The translations under genes were made by a program, and so were the position numbers. A stretch of DNA of 64,000 nt, taken from the NCBI GenBank assembly GCA_003024175.1, contig MDYQ01000441.1, positions 80,068 to 144,067 of the forward strand, in the 5' to 3' direction. The notes under the pieces are model-generated. The model was not told the origin of the DNA, ran no database searches, and was given only the letters and a program-made list of their open reading frames with translations. The first letter of the stretch is position 1; the number at the start of each line of letters is the position of its first letter. Of the stretch, positions 11,546-21,833 are shown in pieces. This stretch comes from Planoprotostelium fungivorum. Taxonomy: Eukaryota > Evosea > Variosea > Cavosteliida > Cavosteliaceae.

Positions 11546-13201
11546 TCATCCCAGGTAGAAGCTCTCCATGGAACCCTCCCGAAGGCGATTGCAACGAGAG
11601 AATAGAATAGGGAAGTCGTCCTCAGGTGTAATCGTAGTGGGTGTCCCTGTTCTTAACGCGCGGTGTACTCTTGCGGAGCAGTAGGGTAGGGTAGTTGTGA
11701 GGCGCTCGGGTGCGATCTCGGTCTTTCCATCGGATCACGTCTCCCAATCAATCAACACGGCGTGGTTTCGAGCAGTTCTGATGTTACTAGGTGAGATGTC
11801 GCCGTGGACGACGCCGAGACTGTTTGCACTCTGGATCTGCCGGTGGAGTTCCGCCGCCCACCCGCCCAACCATTCTGCCGGTGAATTTGTTTGCCATCTT
11901 GAGCGGATCAAAATTCCGAGCGGCAGCGATCGGAAGTTCTCCCAGGGGCCGCTTGCGAGAAGTTACACCCCGCCGGCAAGCTGTAGTTTCCGTAGGGCTT
12001 CGATCTCTCTCTGGTAGTTGCCGAGGCGTTCGTTCGAGAAGAGTTTGACGACAAAGTCTTCACCGTCGTTGTTGTTACCCGCCGAGATGATGTGCGACTG
12101 GCTGCCGACTCCCTCTCTGAGGATCTGAATGGTGCACTCTATCTGGGACTTTTTGCCATCGTGAATCGCGTCCCCGTTGCTGCTCGTTGTAGATCTTGAT
12201 TCCCGGTACTTTGGAACAGAGGTGGCGGTCGTCCGAGCTTGTCAGAACCCGAACGAAAGAGGTTGATGAGTGCCTTCCCTCCCTCCGCCCAGCCGCCCGC
12301 TGCATCGAGCATGGTCATCGGCTTTGTTCTCCAAAAAATGACGTTGTCATCTGTCTTCTCTGCACGGCAGATGATGACGTGCCTTGTGTCAGCCAGGAAT
12401 CCGAACGTCTTCCGTCTCCGCGGTTGGTTATTGAATATGGCTTGAAGTCGAGTGACGAGCTGACACAGTCCCTTGGTGGTCTTCTTGCCGTCCAGTTCGT
12501 TCTTGAATTCGCCGGTCACTTCATGGTCGCACCACCTGGTTGATCGCCCCTCAGATTCGGTGACGGTAACATCTGGGAGCTGGACGGGTTCTGAAGGATA
12601 GCCATTTTGATGGGTGTCGTGGGCTTGGAGCGATTCGGGTAGGATTCCGGCAGTCAGGGCGAAGAGAGATGCTTGTATTTTGGGGAACTCCGGCGTATCG
12701 GGTGATAGCTGCTTGAACTTGTCGGGACGAGGAACTGAATTGGAGCAGGTTGGAATGTCGCCGAGAACCTTGTCCGAATCCACCGCTCCCTCGGGGAATG
12801 CATTCGAAACGACGTAAGCTGCAGAAATTCCGGTCAAATTGCTGGACTGCAGCTGAATTTGAAGTATCCGAAGCTGACGTGCGAGGGATTCCACTTGAGT
12901 TTTGAGCGCAGCATGTGCTTCTATCAGTGAAACCAAAGATAGGTCGGCGGTCACGATTGGAATCGCTTTGCAAACACTGCGTGAGAACTCGAGAAATCTA
13001 CTCATCGGCTGGGGCGCCTTGGTTGGGATGTTGTACAGGCCCCTTTGCCTTCACGGCATCGATAAACTCCTCATCAGATAATGTGAGCCAGAAGTCTAAC
13101 TCTCCTTCTTGAGTAGCCGTATTATATATCCATGTACCAGTGGCTGTCTTCGCCGGTCCGCTGACTTGTGTTATTAGACGTCGAACATCAGCGGCGTCCA
13201 C
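11546..13201 (-). pseudogene. Broken nuclease-like/kinase-like effector gene (Crinkler or FunK1 type)
   Basis: This gene is carried inside the inverted-repeat element. Upstream pieces (12998-13201, then 12139-13005) include a segment GEFKNELDGKK plus GLCQLVTRLQAIF and RHVIICRAEK. That layout is seen in PD-(D/E)xK-like regions preceding kinase domains in Crinkler-type and fungal-type (FunK1) proteins. Downstream, in a shifted frame, is a kinase-like region with FVVKLFSNERLGNYQ (lysine strand), VVHGDISPSN (catalytic loop) and HAVLIDWE (metal-binding loop). The kinase frame has internal stops at 11963-11965 (TAA) and 11735-11737 (TGA), plus a frame change near 12180-12250. The copy is therefore broken as it stands unless an unseen intron removes these. 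The family call is inference from motifs. Confidence 0.55.
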
Positions 13202-13537
13202 TCAAATAAGAGTCGTCTCGAGGGCGAGGAATGGCCATTTCAAATATAGAGGGTAAAGATGGGTCCTACAATCAAAAAGAAAGAGGGAGTTACATCCCAG
13301 TTTCACAATAACGAAAAGAACTGACCAGTGTCTTTAGAGCGTGATCGAGTCTAGTTCGATGATCGGACAGCTGATCACCTGTATGTCCCACGTGATCTAA
13401 ACCCAGATCATGTTGTCTTCGCGTTTCGCTCAGCGAAGAAAACTCGCTCCTGCGAATGCGAATATGAACAATCACACCGCGTCCTCCCAATGGCTGCGTC
13501 TGAACAATTTAATTAAACAGTTGTAGCACCTGATCGT

Positions 13538-13698
13538 GGCAAAAAGAGCGCGTCGTGGCAATTGATTCGGTTTTTTCGGTTGGTAGTCAAATGGTGCATT
13601 GAGAATGGATCACTTCTCTCCCGACTACTGGAATTCCATTCATTTATGCACGACAAAAAAATTAGTGCAGAAAAACCAAATCACCTCCCGAAAAATCG
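13538..13698 (-). repeat. Right terminal inverted repeat
   Basis: Reverse-complement partner of 11102-11262. It contains an 11-nt insertion next to GAATTCC compared with the left copy. Confidence 0.85.
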
Positions 13699-13760
13699 AA
13701 ACAGAATGATATCCAATCATTTCTGGAACGTTCGCGTCCGCACAACACAAGAACATCGAG

Positions 13761-15528
13761 ATGGGAGATCGGCTCAGATGGTGTCTGCTGGCGCTGGCTG
13801 TGACGATTCAGTGTGTCAGCGGTCTGTGTGGAGGTTATGCCACATGTGATCAAGAGAAGCAAAATGGTGACGGCCGATGGAATGGACAGATAGACTGATC
13901 GAAACGCAGTGGCAATTGGTACTGTCGCTTCTGACTATTTTACCATCGATAGACCTCAATTGGCAAGTGCCCTTGAGTTTCATATCGAGGTGATTTTTGT
14001 CGATGTAAGATGCAATGGCTGACAGACATCAGGTCATTGGAAACTACACGCTGGTACAGCCACCTGTTGAAGGTCATGTCTATAACAGTGAAAACCTTTT
14101 GGAAGAACAGCTCGGTTCAGACGTCCCCAGGACAGTCGTGAGCCTCGAATGGAAAGGTAAATCACCTTATATCACCTCCCAGTTCCATCTTCACATTGTC
14201 CGCACGTCTCATTTTCCTTCAGGTAACGTGGGTACTGCCACAGTCCACTTTTCTTCTTTCGCTGCTCCACAGTTCGCTCGGGCCATCTTTCGATCCAAGC
14301 CAGGCGCAGCCGTCATCGCATTGAAAACCAGGATCTCTTACGTACCAGACAACCCAAGTGAGGCCGCCATAGACATCTTCTCGCCCATCACTCACCATCA
14401 TCCTCTAAGGTTTCTGGCGTGCCACCGGTATCATCATCGGAGTCATCATGTTGGCCAGTCTTCCCTTTCTCGTCATATTGGCTTCCTTCTATTTAGACAG
14501 CAGTCGCTTCACATGGGTGATGATTGCATTTCCATCATCTGATCTCATCTGATTGTGATGTGTAGGAGAGAATTGGACCGAATCAATATCCATACTTTCC
14601 CCCCAGACCCGTCGAGTTCCTCTTAAAATACAAAAAGGGTTACCGATTAGAGAGCATGTGGATGCAGGTGACACGTCCATCACCCTCCATCTCTCACTAA
14701 ACTCTCTTCAGCCCATCCATGGATTCCGAATCTATCACCTCAACCATCATGACATCCTCTGGATCTGGTTCCCAGATGATGATGAACCTCTTAATCGCAG
14801 GCGTCGCACCCTCGTGACTCTATTCACCGTCTGGTTCGTCTTCCTCTTTCAATTCTACTGGAACGACTTCCTCTCTGCATGGGCCGACGACATCATCGAC
14901 GAGACCGCCGTTGTCTCTCCCAAGAGTGGTGCCGCCGGAGGTGCCTTTCTGGCCTTCCTCTTACGCTTCTTCATGGCCGATATCGTCGCAGTCTTAGCCA
15001 GGTGAAACATGGACATGATGCATCATGTGATCTGTAGACCCGTCCATCTGACACGCGAATAGATTCTTTGGAAGGAAGTTGTTCTCTAATCTGCACACGA
15101 ACCCAACGAAGATGTTGTGCGCGGGCTCAGACAATCCAAACAAGACAAAAGCGGGTGCGACATGTTCACATCGTCTCATCTCAACCTCCATCCAATGATG
15201 ACACGATGAAACAGGAGTCGTCATCAATTGGGCCGCCATCGCCCTCCTTCTCGTCTCCTTCTTCTTACTCCTCGGTGATCTCATCTTCGTCGAGCGAAAG
15301 TTTACCTTCGGCTATGTCCTCGTATGGAGCTTCGTACCTTTCTTAGCCTCTCTCATATGGAGGACGGCGGCAGTGTCGTTGTTGTGGTCTTTTGTTCTCT
15401 ATCGGCTCAAATGCACATTTGGTGCTGAAAATCCCACCGTGAACGTCAAGTCAGAACACGAAAAGTTATTCGACGGATCGAGAGGGTATGGATCTGTCGG
15501 TGACTTCAACGAGGGAGAGGAGGTATAG
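13761..15528 (+). CDS. Multipass membrane protein with signal peptide (polycystin-like layout, tentative)
   Basis: The ATG at 13761 gives a signal peptide (MGDRLRWCLLALAVTIQCVSG). Exons join in frame as AIGTVASDYFTIDRP, VIGNYTLVQPP and GNVGTATVHFSSF, an extracellular beta-rich part. The first membrane helix is IIIGVIMLASLPFLVILASF. Next come a cytoplasmic loop (DDEPLNRRRR), the helix TLFTVWFVFLFQFYW, a short loop, FLAFLLRFFMADIV, and two further helices (IALLLVSFFLLLGDLIF; VLVWSFVPFLASLIW). The tail ends FNEGEEV at 15528. Loop-charge-helix order resembles the membrane part of polycystin-1-like proteins, but similarity is weak. The right end of the mobile element lies about 60 bp upstream of the ATG, in the likely promoter. 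Confidence 0.65.
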
Positions 15529-15639
15529 AATTGCTTTCTATTGCAATAAAGAGGATGAGAATATTGATTGTGAATAGGAATGGTGATCGCGTCATGTGAT
15601 GTGGTTGGAATGTTTATGTCATGTCATGCATTTGTCGTA

Positions 15640-15912
15640 ATCACAGCCTTTCAACAGCAGCTCTACCGCTCCTGCTCCTTGCCTTTCTGATGGTCTCATT
15701 GTCCTTTACTGATGGATCCACTCTGAGATCAGCCAAGAGGAACTCCACCACACTTGTAAAGCTGCGAATAGTTTCTCGACGAAAAAGGAAGGCTCGATGA
15801 TCAAACCGGCAACCGGGAAGTTTTTCAACATCTCTGGATGGACATTCTGTCTCCTGTAGATGTTTTCTGCTACGGTCGAATAATCATATCTGTGTCGTGC
15901 ATTCGAGGCTTT
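15640..15912 (-). pseudogene. Decayed ankyrin unit 3' of the ankyrin gene
   Basis: Downstream of the stop of the 15913-17400 gene, the minus strand still encodes one recognisable repeat (EFLLADLRVDPSVKDNETIRK, 15660-15780) in another frame. The region between has stops. The gene once extended further, or a repeat was lost by frameshift. Confidence 0.6.
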
Positions 15913-17400
15913 TTATTCCACGTACTTGTCTCCACACGCGAGTCTTTCAAACAGCAGATTGTGGTCTCCTGCTGATAGATCCACACGAGAATCAGCCAAG
16001 AGCAGCTTCACTATGTCTCCATACCCCTCCTGACATGCAATTCTGATGGCCTCGTTGTTCTCTGCTGATGGATCCACACGAGAGTCAGCTAAGAGCAGCT
16101 TCACTATGTCGGTATATCCATGCAGGCATGCGTCTCTGATGGCCTCATTGTCCTGTGCCGATGGATCCATACGAGAGTCAGCTAAGAGGAGTTCCACTAC
16201 GTCGAGTCTCCCTCTTTCACATGCAATTCGGATGGCTTCGTTGTCTTCTGCTGATGGATCCACACGAGAATCAGCCAAGAGCAGCTTCACTATGTCTCCA
16301 CACCCCTCCTGACATGCAATTCTGATTGCCTCATTGTTCTGTGCCGACGGATCCACACGAGGATTGGCCAAGAGCAGCTTCACTATGTCTCCATACCCCT
16401 CCTGACATGCAATTCTGATGGCCCGATTGTACTCTGCCGATGGATCCACACGAGAGTCAGCTAAGAGCAGCTTCACTATGTCGGTATATCCATGCAGGCA
16501 TGCGTCTCTGATGGCCTTGTTGTTCTGTGCCGATGGATCCACACGAGAGTCAGCTAAGAGGAGTTCCACTATGTCGGTACATCCATGCAGGCATGCGTCT
16601 CTGATGGCCTCGTTGTTCTGTGCCGATGGATCCACACGAGAGTCAGCTAAGAGGAGTTCCACTATGTTGGGTCTCTCTCTTTCACATGCAATTCGGATGG
16701 CTTCGTTGTCTTCTGCTGATGGATCCACACAAGGATCGGCCAAGAGCATTTGTAAGATGAGTGTGGCTTGCTCTGATATCTCACGTCTTGGAGACAGATC
16801 GATACAAGCGTTTCGGATGACTTTGTTGTTGTTTGCCGACACATCCATCTTTGGATGATCGAGTAGCATCTTCACGATCTCGAGTTTTGACTGCTTGATG
16901 GCCGTTAAGATGGACCAGTTGTCGTCAGCCGAAGGGTCCAGATGTGGATGAGACAAGAGAGCTTGGAATGTGTCTCTCGTGAGTGAATCATGGTGAATGT
17001 GTTTGTAGTTCTGCAGTAGTTTGAGGGGGTTTCCTTTTAACTGGACGGGTAGGTTGACGAGATATCGAACTGACTCGACATGTCCATGGTCCACGGCCAA
17101 CACTAAGTCTCGGTAGGAGAGTACATCAGTGAAGGAGTCCACTAAAAGCTTCAGAAGATGAAGAAAGAGGTGTCGCTTACCGATCTCCTTCCACAGCTGA
17201 CATGTGCTACGAAGAACGACAAACTGACTCCTTCTCACTCTTCTTGCTTTCGGTCTGCAGTGCTCCTGTCTCGGGAGGATCATTCTCAAGATCCGCCGCG
17301 TGACATCGTGACTGGAGAGTATTCCATTGCTCATCGTGTTGAGATCTTCTATCCTTCCTATGAATACAATTCTCGTTTGAAACCGATGCGGTTGTGTCAA
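15913..17400 (-). CDS. F-box-like ankyrin repeat protein
   Basis: A single uninterrupted frame of up to 495 codons; the start could be 17400 or the Met near 17334 (MSNGILSSHDVTRR). The N-terminal ~70 residues resemble an F-box (VLRSTCQLWKEIG), suggesting a substrate adaptor for an SCF ubiquitin ligase; this is tentative. The rest is about a dozen ankyrin-type repeats of 34 residues with the core LLLADSRVDPSAEDNEAIR. Units repeat every 102 bp and are nearly identical at the DNA level in the middle of the array, implying recent unequal exchange. Intron absence is unusual for this window. Relics of the same family lie near 42.5-43.2 kb. The plus strand shows long shadow frames caused by the periodicity. 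Confidence 0.75.
   Translation of the reverse strand: MTQPHRFQTRIVFIGRIEDLNTMSNGILSSHDVTRRILRMILPRQEHCRPKARRVRRSQFVVLRSTCQLWKEIGKRHLFLHLLKLLVDSFTDVLSYRDLVLAVDHGHVESVRYLVNLPVQLKGNPLKLLQNYKHIHHDSLTRDTFQALLSHPHLDPSADDNWSILTAIKQSKLEIVKMLLDHPKMDVSANNNKVIRNACIDLSPRREISEQATLILQMLLADPCVDPSAEDNEAIRIACERERPNIVELLLADSRVDPSAQNNEAIRDACLHGCTDIVELLLADSRVDPSAQNNKAIRDACLHGYTDIVKLLLADSRVDPSAEYNRAIRIACQEGYGDIVKLLLANPRVDPSAQNNEAIRIACQEGCGDIVKLLLADSRVDPSAEDNEAIRIACERGRLDVVELLLADSRMDPSAQDNEAIRDACLHGYTDIVKLLLADSRVDPSAENNEAIRIACQEGYGDIVKLLLADSRVDLSAGDHNLLFERLACGDKYVE
15960..16760 (-). repeat. 102-bp tandem repeat array (ankyrin units)
   Basis: The coding repeat of the ankyrin gene is built of 102-bp units, about eight of them closely alike. 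Units around 16081-16182 and 16451-16552 are almost the same sequence. Confidence 0.85.
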
Positions 17401-17485
17401 ATTCTCATTTTATTTCTTTCAGCGAAAACGACCGTCTCATCACCTTTTGATCACACACTTTCAAGAACGCAACACGAACATCATC

Positions 17486-19722
17486 ATGGAGGAGAAGAGT
17501 ACTCTAGGATGGTTCAACAAGCAGTTTTCGAATCTGAAGGCTCTGAACTGTTCCCCGCAGCAGCTGCAGAATTTTGGCTATCTTATCAGCAACAAGAACA
17601 TCAAGACAAAATGGAGGGCGGTTCCATCTTCGATCGCTGAAGGATATCACCTACTGGGTATGCAGGTGAGTTACATCACATCACACCCAATCACTTACGC
17701 TCGACGTCGTCAGGTTGTTGGAAGGAGAGGTTTACGTATAGACGATCAGGTGAACCTCCATCACCTCCATTATCATCACATCATTCTCACGTCACATCAG
17801 ATCTATCGAAAGAGTCCGAGATTGCAACAGATCGTGCCTCGCGGCCTCTGTTTTGTCTTCAAGAGAGAAACTGACACGCTCCATCTCATTTCAATCGTTT
17901 ATCCTACCAGCAAGTTCTTTGGTGATGATGATCAAGATGAAGAGGTGACATCGTCTTCGTATGTGTATCACGTAACTCAACGGTCCAGGTGGTCGTGGTC
18001 GATGACGATGAAGTCCAGAAAGAGGTGCCTCAAGGTACGTCGGTGTCGTAACATGATGCATCTGTGACTGATCGGTGTGAAGGAACTCGATTGATATCGA
18101 CGGAAAAAGCCAATGGAGAGATGTTTACAGTCACGGTTGTCGGACAGACAGCTGATGGATCATGGCTCATCGTATTGGGTGATCATCATCTACCATCACC
18201 GTATCCACAACGACATCGTATCATATCATTCGACTCTGTACATTATTGTAACACGCGAGAACATATACAGATCCACACATGATGCATGATGCATCTCATC
18301 GACCATCGCCATCGTTCATCACCTGATGACATGAGACAGGAAGCAAGAACAACAAGTTCCTCTTTCATTTGAATCCAAAGAAGACGACAGACAGACAAGT
18401 CAAATCCATGATCAAGGTGATCACATGTGACTCGTTGTAGTCTGACCTCCCTAGGAATATTCCGGCAACGCCGACGGCTACCCAGACATAGACATGGAAG
18501 CGAAACCAGGTTGGACATACATGAACGTGTGGATCGAAATGTCTGAATTCTTCCTCCTCTTCCTTCTCAGTCGACCAGGTGAAGTCTATCCCTCCACCTT
18601 TGAATGACATCAACAGATGCCGCCGACAGCTTCTGCAGGAGACTCCACGAGGAAAAATGGACGGCGTGTGGAGAATTCGAGAGCTTTATCCACCCACATC
18701 TGGTCCCTCTACAACGAGGCCACAAGACGGTCAAGTTCTTCGCGTTGACTTCTTACAATGAAGAAGGCTCGCCCAGGGAGACATCGGGAGCTCAGAGGTT
18801 GAAAGACTTGGACTGGCTGCAAGAGACAGGTGAAGCATCCATCCTGCAATGTCTATCTCTCTTCTTTACGAAAGACGATCTCTTTTCATCGAGAAAGAAT
18901 AAAATGAAATAAAATAGAATATAAAGTAGGATCATAAAAAATGACGCCGGGAGCAGGATTCGAAACGGTGACGCGGCTGGAACTTTCACCCACGACAGAC
19001 ATCATGCAGCTGAGAAGAGAAGTGTGGCACAGGGATGGAGAAGAAGGGCTCGTCCTCTTAGTTCTAAATCCAGACAATGGAGAGATTCTCAGGATGTTCA
19101 AGATGAAGACAGTGTGGTACGTCGTGTATCGAGGTCTGAGGGAGAAGATCAGAAACATGATGAAGAGGGGTGGTTTGGTGAGGAGACGTTGATCATCATC
19201 GTGATCGTTGACATGATACGATCGTAACATCACATGACATCCATCATGAACAATATCACCAACATCGACGTCATCCACATCATATCAACATCAACATCAC
19301 ATCAACATCAACATCACATCAACATCAACATCACATCAACATCAACATCATCATCAACATCGACATCATCATCAACATCATCATCATCATCATCATCAAC
19401 ATCATCAACATCAACATCATCATCATCAATATCATCATCATCAATATCATCATCATCATCATCATCATCTACATCATGGCTGACGGTGACGCAGAACAAA
19501 CCAGACCAAATGAAGTCTGAGTTCAGAAAGACCATTCAGAAGAAATTGGACATCTTCAAACTTCACGATGAGGACAACAAGAGGTGGCTGGCCGTGGCAG
19601 ACAGCATGAGCGATGCAGTCACTAAGGCTTATGAAGAGGGAGAAGACAAGTTCGGGGACATCTTCCGCTATCGATACCCTGACCTCATCGAAAAGAGCGA
19701 GAGCTCCAGAATGAAAGTCTGA
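17486..19722 (+). CDS. RNA ligase (covalent nucleotidyltransferase family)
   Basis: Spliced protein starting MEEKSTLGWFNKQFSN. After VPRGLCFVFKRETD, the exon at about 18080 carries STEKANGEMFTV, the KxxG motif I whose lysine takes AMP. Motif III-like sequence is CGEFESF, followed by VKFFALTSY. A late exon has EEGLVLLVLNPDNG and FKMKTVWYVVYRGLREKI, fitting motifs IV and V of T4 Rnl1-like ligases. The frame skips the TGA at 19190-19192 through a ~317-nt intron (19178-19494) and ends NKPDQMKSEF to SSRMKV at 19722. Likely role: RNA repair or tRNA splicing-type ligation, unproven. Motif order, rather than overall similarity, supports the call. Confidence 0.75.
19234..19477 (+). repeat. (CATCAA/CATCAT)n simple repeat in the RNA ligase intron
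   Basis: About 240 bp of ATCAACATCAACATCAT-type sequence inside the last intron of the ligase gene. It generates long shadow frames rich in Ser/Thr or Asp. Confidence 0.9.
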
Positions 19723-19955
19723 TGATGGATGATGTGATGGATGATGTCCTCTTTCTTGTGATGATGAGGAGGATGAGAGGACATTGAGAGTGTTCAGATG
19801 AGACAGTTCACGAGCCAGCCTCTATATGAAATGTACGAATAAAGTTTAGACATTTAATAATTGCGACTCTGTCTCTTTCATATTCAAACACCAGAGGCTT
19901 TTCGACTCCGAATCGTTTTGGTGACAAAGACATCACATGATGTGGCAGTTGTTCT

Positions 19956-20537
19956 TTATACTCTCTTCGAGGTTGGTATCTTCTCGACCAGCTTAACGTT
20001 CGGTGCTTGATAGAAAGAGAGGACCTTTTCGATGAGTTGGAGGTTCATGTTGTATTCTTTGGACAACTGTTTGGCATTATGAACGACCGGGTCTTCCAGA
20101 TGCAGTTGTAACATCTCTTCGATCTGATGGGCTGTATTTGGAATCAGAATCATCCTATCATCATCACACAAACACCTTTCATCCTCAGATATTCTGTGCT
20201 ATCTAACATCTCCGTCTTTTTAGCCACGTTGAGTTCCCTCTCCCTGACTGCTTTGACTTCTGGTGTTACCTCTGTCTTTCGAGTCACGACACTTCCTGAT
20301 AATTGCCTCAACATAGCATCAAACTGTTGGATGTTCAGAGGAGTCGATCGACGTGTGAGTGGAAGGTGATGAATGACTCACCCCCGAGCCTTTTTGGTCG
20401 TCTAATCCATTAGCATTGATTGGTGAGATGTCTCCGGTGTGTTGTTCTTCTTTATCCGTGGAGAATGTTCTGTGTATCACGACTTGGTTTCGCCCCTGTA
20501 TCAAGTCAGCCGCGTCTGATGTAAAACTTCCATACAC
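19956..20537 (-). CDS. Small protein, perhaps NDUFAF4-like complex I assembly factor
   Basis: Three exons read leftward. The first ends near NGLDDQKGSG. A 58-nt intron leads to FDAMLRQLSGSVVTRKTEV and EVKAVRERELNVAKKTEML, and a last exon gives HQIEEMLQLHLEDPVVHNAK and KVLSFYQAPNVKLVEKIP. The last part, a helical pair followed by a short strand, is reminiscent of the C-terminus of NDUFAF4. The resemblance is weak. The first exon lacks an ATG in frame, so the true start is further right (up to about 20575) or in a separate exon. It is head-to-head with COA3. Confidence 0.5.
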
Positions 20538-20688
20538 TTGGTGCGTTCAATTTTCGTGAGACCCTGGGTCTGCATTGAATGTGCGTCAGAGCTCTCCGTG
20601 TGATCATCATCGAATCGTCCGTGAAATGACTCGTGATTTACGTCACGAAATGATTTCTGAAATCAGATCACATCACAAACACATCCAC

Positions 20689-21159
20689 ATGAACAAGCTC
20701 CCCAACATCGTATATCGACCCATTCAGTCTCGCTTCTCCCTCGTTCCACGCAGATGGACATCGAGCACTGGAGGTGGTGAGAGAGAGGTTTACCCAAATC
20801 AGATGACTAAGGAGGAGGTGAGGATCACAGGTGATGGATAGACGTTAACGTGTGTCAGGCGAAGGGAAGACGTGTGGGTAATGCAGTGTTGGGCATCATC
20901 TTGGCTGCCATCGCGGGTGGCTTCTACTATCACACACTGTCCACTGTCCATCTCGATGACTTCCGTGACATCAAAGACGAACGTTTAGAGAAGCAGGTTC
21001 CCAGAGTGAGCATCACAATACACATGATGATATCGAATCCAATGGATGTTGATACATGAAAAGGTCTCCCCATTCGGCTCACAGATCAACCTGCCTTCTA
21101 CTAAAGACGTAACGAAGGCTCTGAATGAGAGAGAGGCACAAGACAAGAGAAACAAATAA
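20689..21159 (+). CDS. COA3: Cytochrome c oxidase assembly factor 3 homologue
   Basis: Small inner-mitochondrial-membrane protein. Exons join as MNKLPNIVYRP to NQMTKEE, then AKGRRVGNAVLGIILAAIAGG, one membrane helix followed by YYHTLSTVHLDDFRDI, then VSPFGSQINLPS to EAQDKRNK and a stop at 21157-21159. Order and size (an N-terminal basic segment, one helix, a charged tail) match COA3/CCDC56, which stabilises newly made COX1. Two introns of 43-60 nt. The N-terminus (RFSLVPRRW) looks like a mitochondrial targeting region. Confidence 0.7.
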
Positions 21160-21324
21160 AGACAGGACACGACAGGTCAGGTGTCATCAATCGATGTATG
21201 GTTGAGAGAATCACGTGATGTACAAGTTCCGTCGTGCTCGCAGCGAAGTTACGATGATGATCGATGCAAATGAGCACCCCTGAAGAGGTATCTTCACTCT
21301 GACGTCGGAGCATTTATCCTCCAA

Positions 21325-21657
21325 ATGTTCAAGTCAACACCCACCCATCTTCCACCGTCTTCGTTCCATCTTCTCCCTCCATCGAGAGGCTCTTCCTCCG
21401 AACTCGAATGTGACACCTCACCATCCATATCATCACGCCAGAATGCGCCACGTCCCCATCTTCTACATCCTATGTCTCTGTGTCCTCTTCTCTTCGTGCT
21501 ACAGTCTACGAACCCTCTTCTTCAGTTCCGCAGAGAGCAACCTCTCAATGGATGCGTCAGGTGGCTTACTTCTGCGATTGCGCTCAGGCTGCAGGTGTCG
21601 ACATTCACGAGGAATATCTTCCGTCTCGTCTCCAGACTTGCCTCGACGACGGATAAA
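21325..21657 (+). CDS. Possible small gene, exon structure unresolved
   Basis: The final exon seems to be RATSQWMRQVAYFCDCAQAA to LQTCLDDG with a stop at 21657, after an acceptor TTCCGCAG. Upstream, either MRHVPIFYILCLCVLFSSC (a signal-peptide-like stretch) or another frame could be the first exon. Three cysteines in the last exon may form a CHCH-like pattern, but this is not certain. No family is recognised. 21658-21833 then holds the promoter of coronin. Confidence 0.35.
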
Positions 21658-21833
21658 AGCATTCATTTGTTCTATGATAACGAAACAATGTAGACATTCT
21701 GTGACACCGCAGCAGGTGAGCAGATTCCGAAGAGGCCAGCATCGCTCAGTCTTCACTCATGTGAGTACTACACCCTCTGCGTTTCAAGATCTCCCAACCT
21801 AACTTCACATCAGTTCCATCGTTTCACATCGCA

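Larger units (their letters stand above)
11102..13698. mobile_element. ~2.6 kb element with long terminal inverted repeats and an effector-like kinase gene
   Basis: Two inverted copies of a ~130-160 bp sequence bound this region. Positions 11167-11262 and 13538-13633 (reverse complement) match over 96 nt with only two differences, and similarity continues outward to about 11102 and 13698 with an 11-nt indel and a short insertion. Between them lies a decayed minus-strand gene with nuclease-like and kinase-like parts. The element sits neatly between two host genes, 84 bp after the stop of the RhoGAP gene and about 60 bp before the start of the next. No transposase was recognised inside, so it is probably non-autonomous. 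Target-site duplications were not identified. Confidence 0.75.

Noticed and set aside
11735-11965. Reassigned stop codons as an explanation for the stops in the kinase-like gene
   Set aside because: All other genes in the window end normally at TAA, TGA or TAG, so decay is the simpler reading.
15960-16760. CRISPR-like array
   Set aside because: Regular spacing comes from coding ankyrin repeats; the spacers encode protein and the genome is eukaryotic.
16046-16858. Long plus-strand open frames opposite the ankyrin array
   Set aside because: They repeat with the same 102-bp period and are antisense shadows of the coding repeats.
18700-18725. TCTACAACGAGGCC in the RNA ligase as another intron motif
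   Set aside because: It lies within a continuous coding exon (HPHLVPLQRGHK) that fits the ligase family, so it is probably coincidence.
19314-19535. Asp-rich and Ser-rich open frames in the CATCAT repeat
   Set aside because: Simple-sequence DNA in an intron gives open frames in several phases; no start or splice logic supports them.
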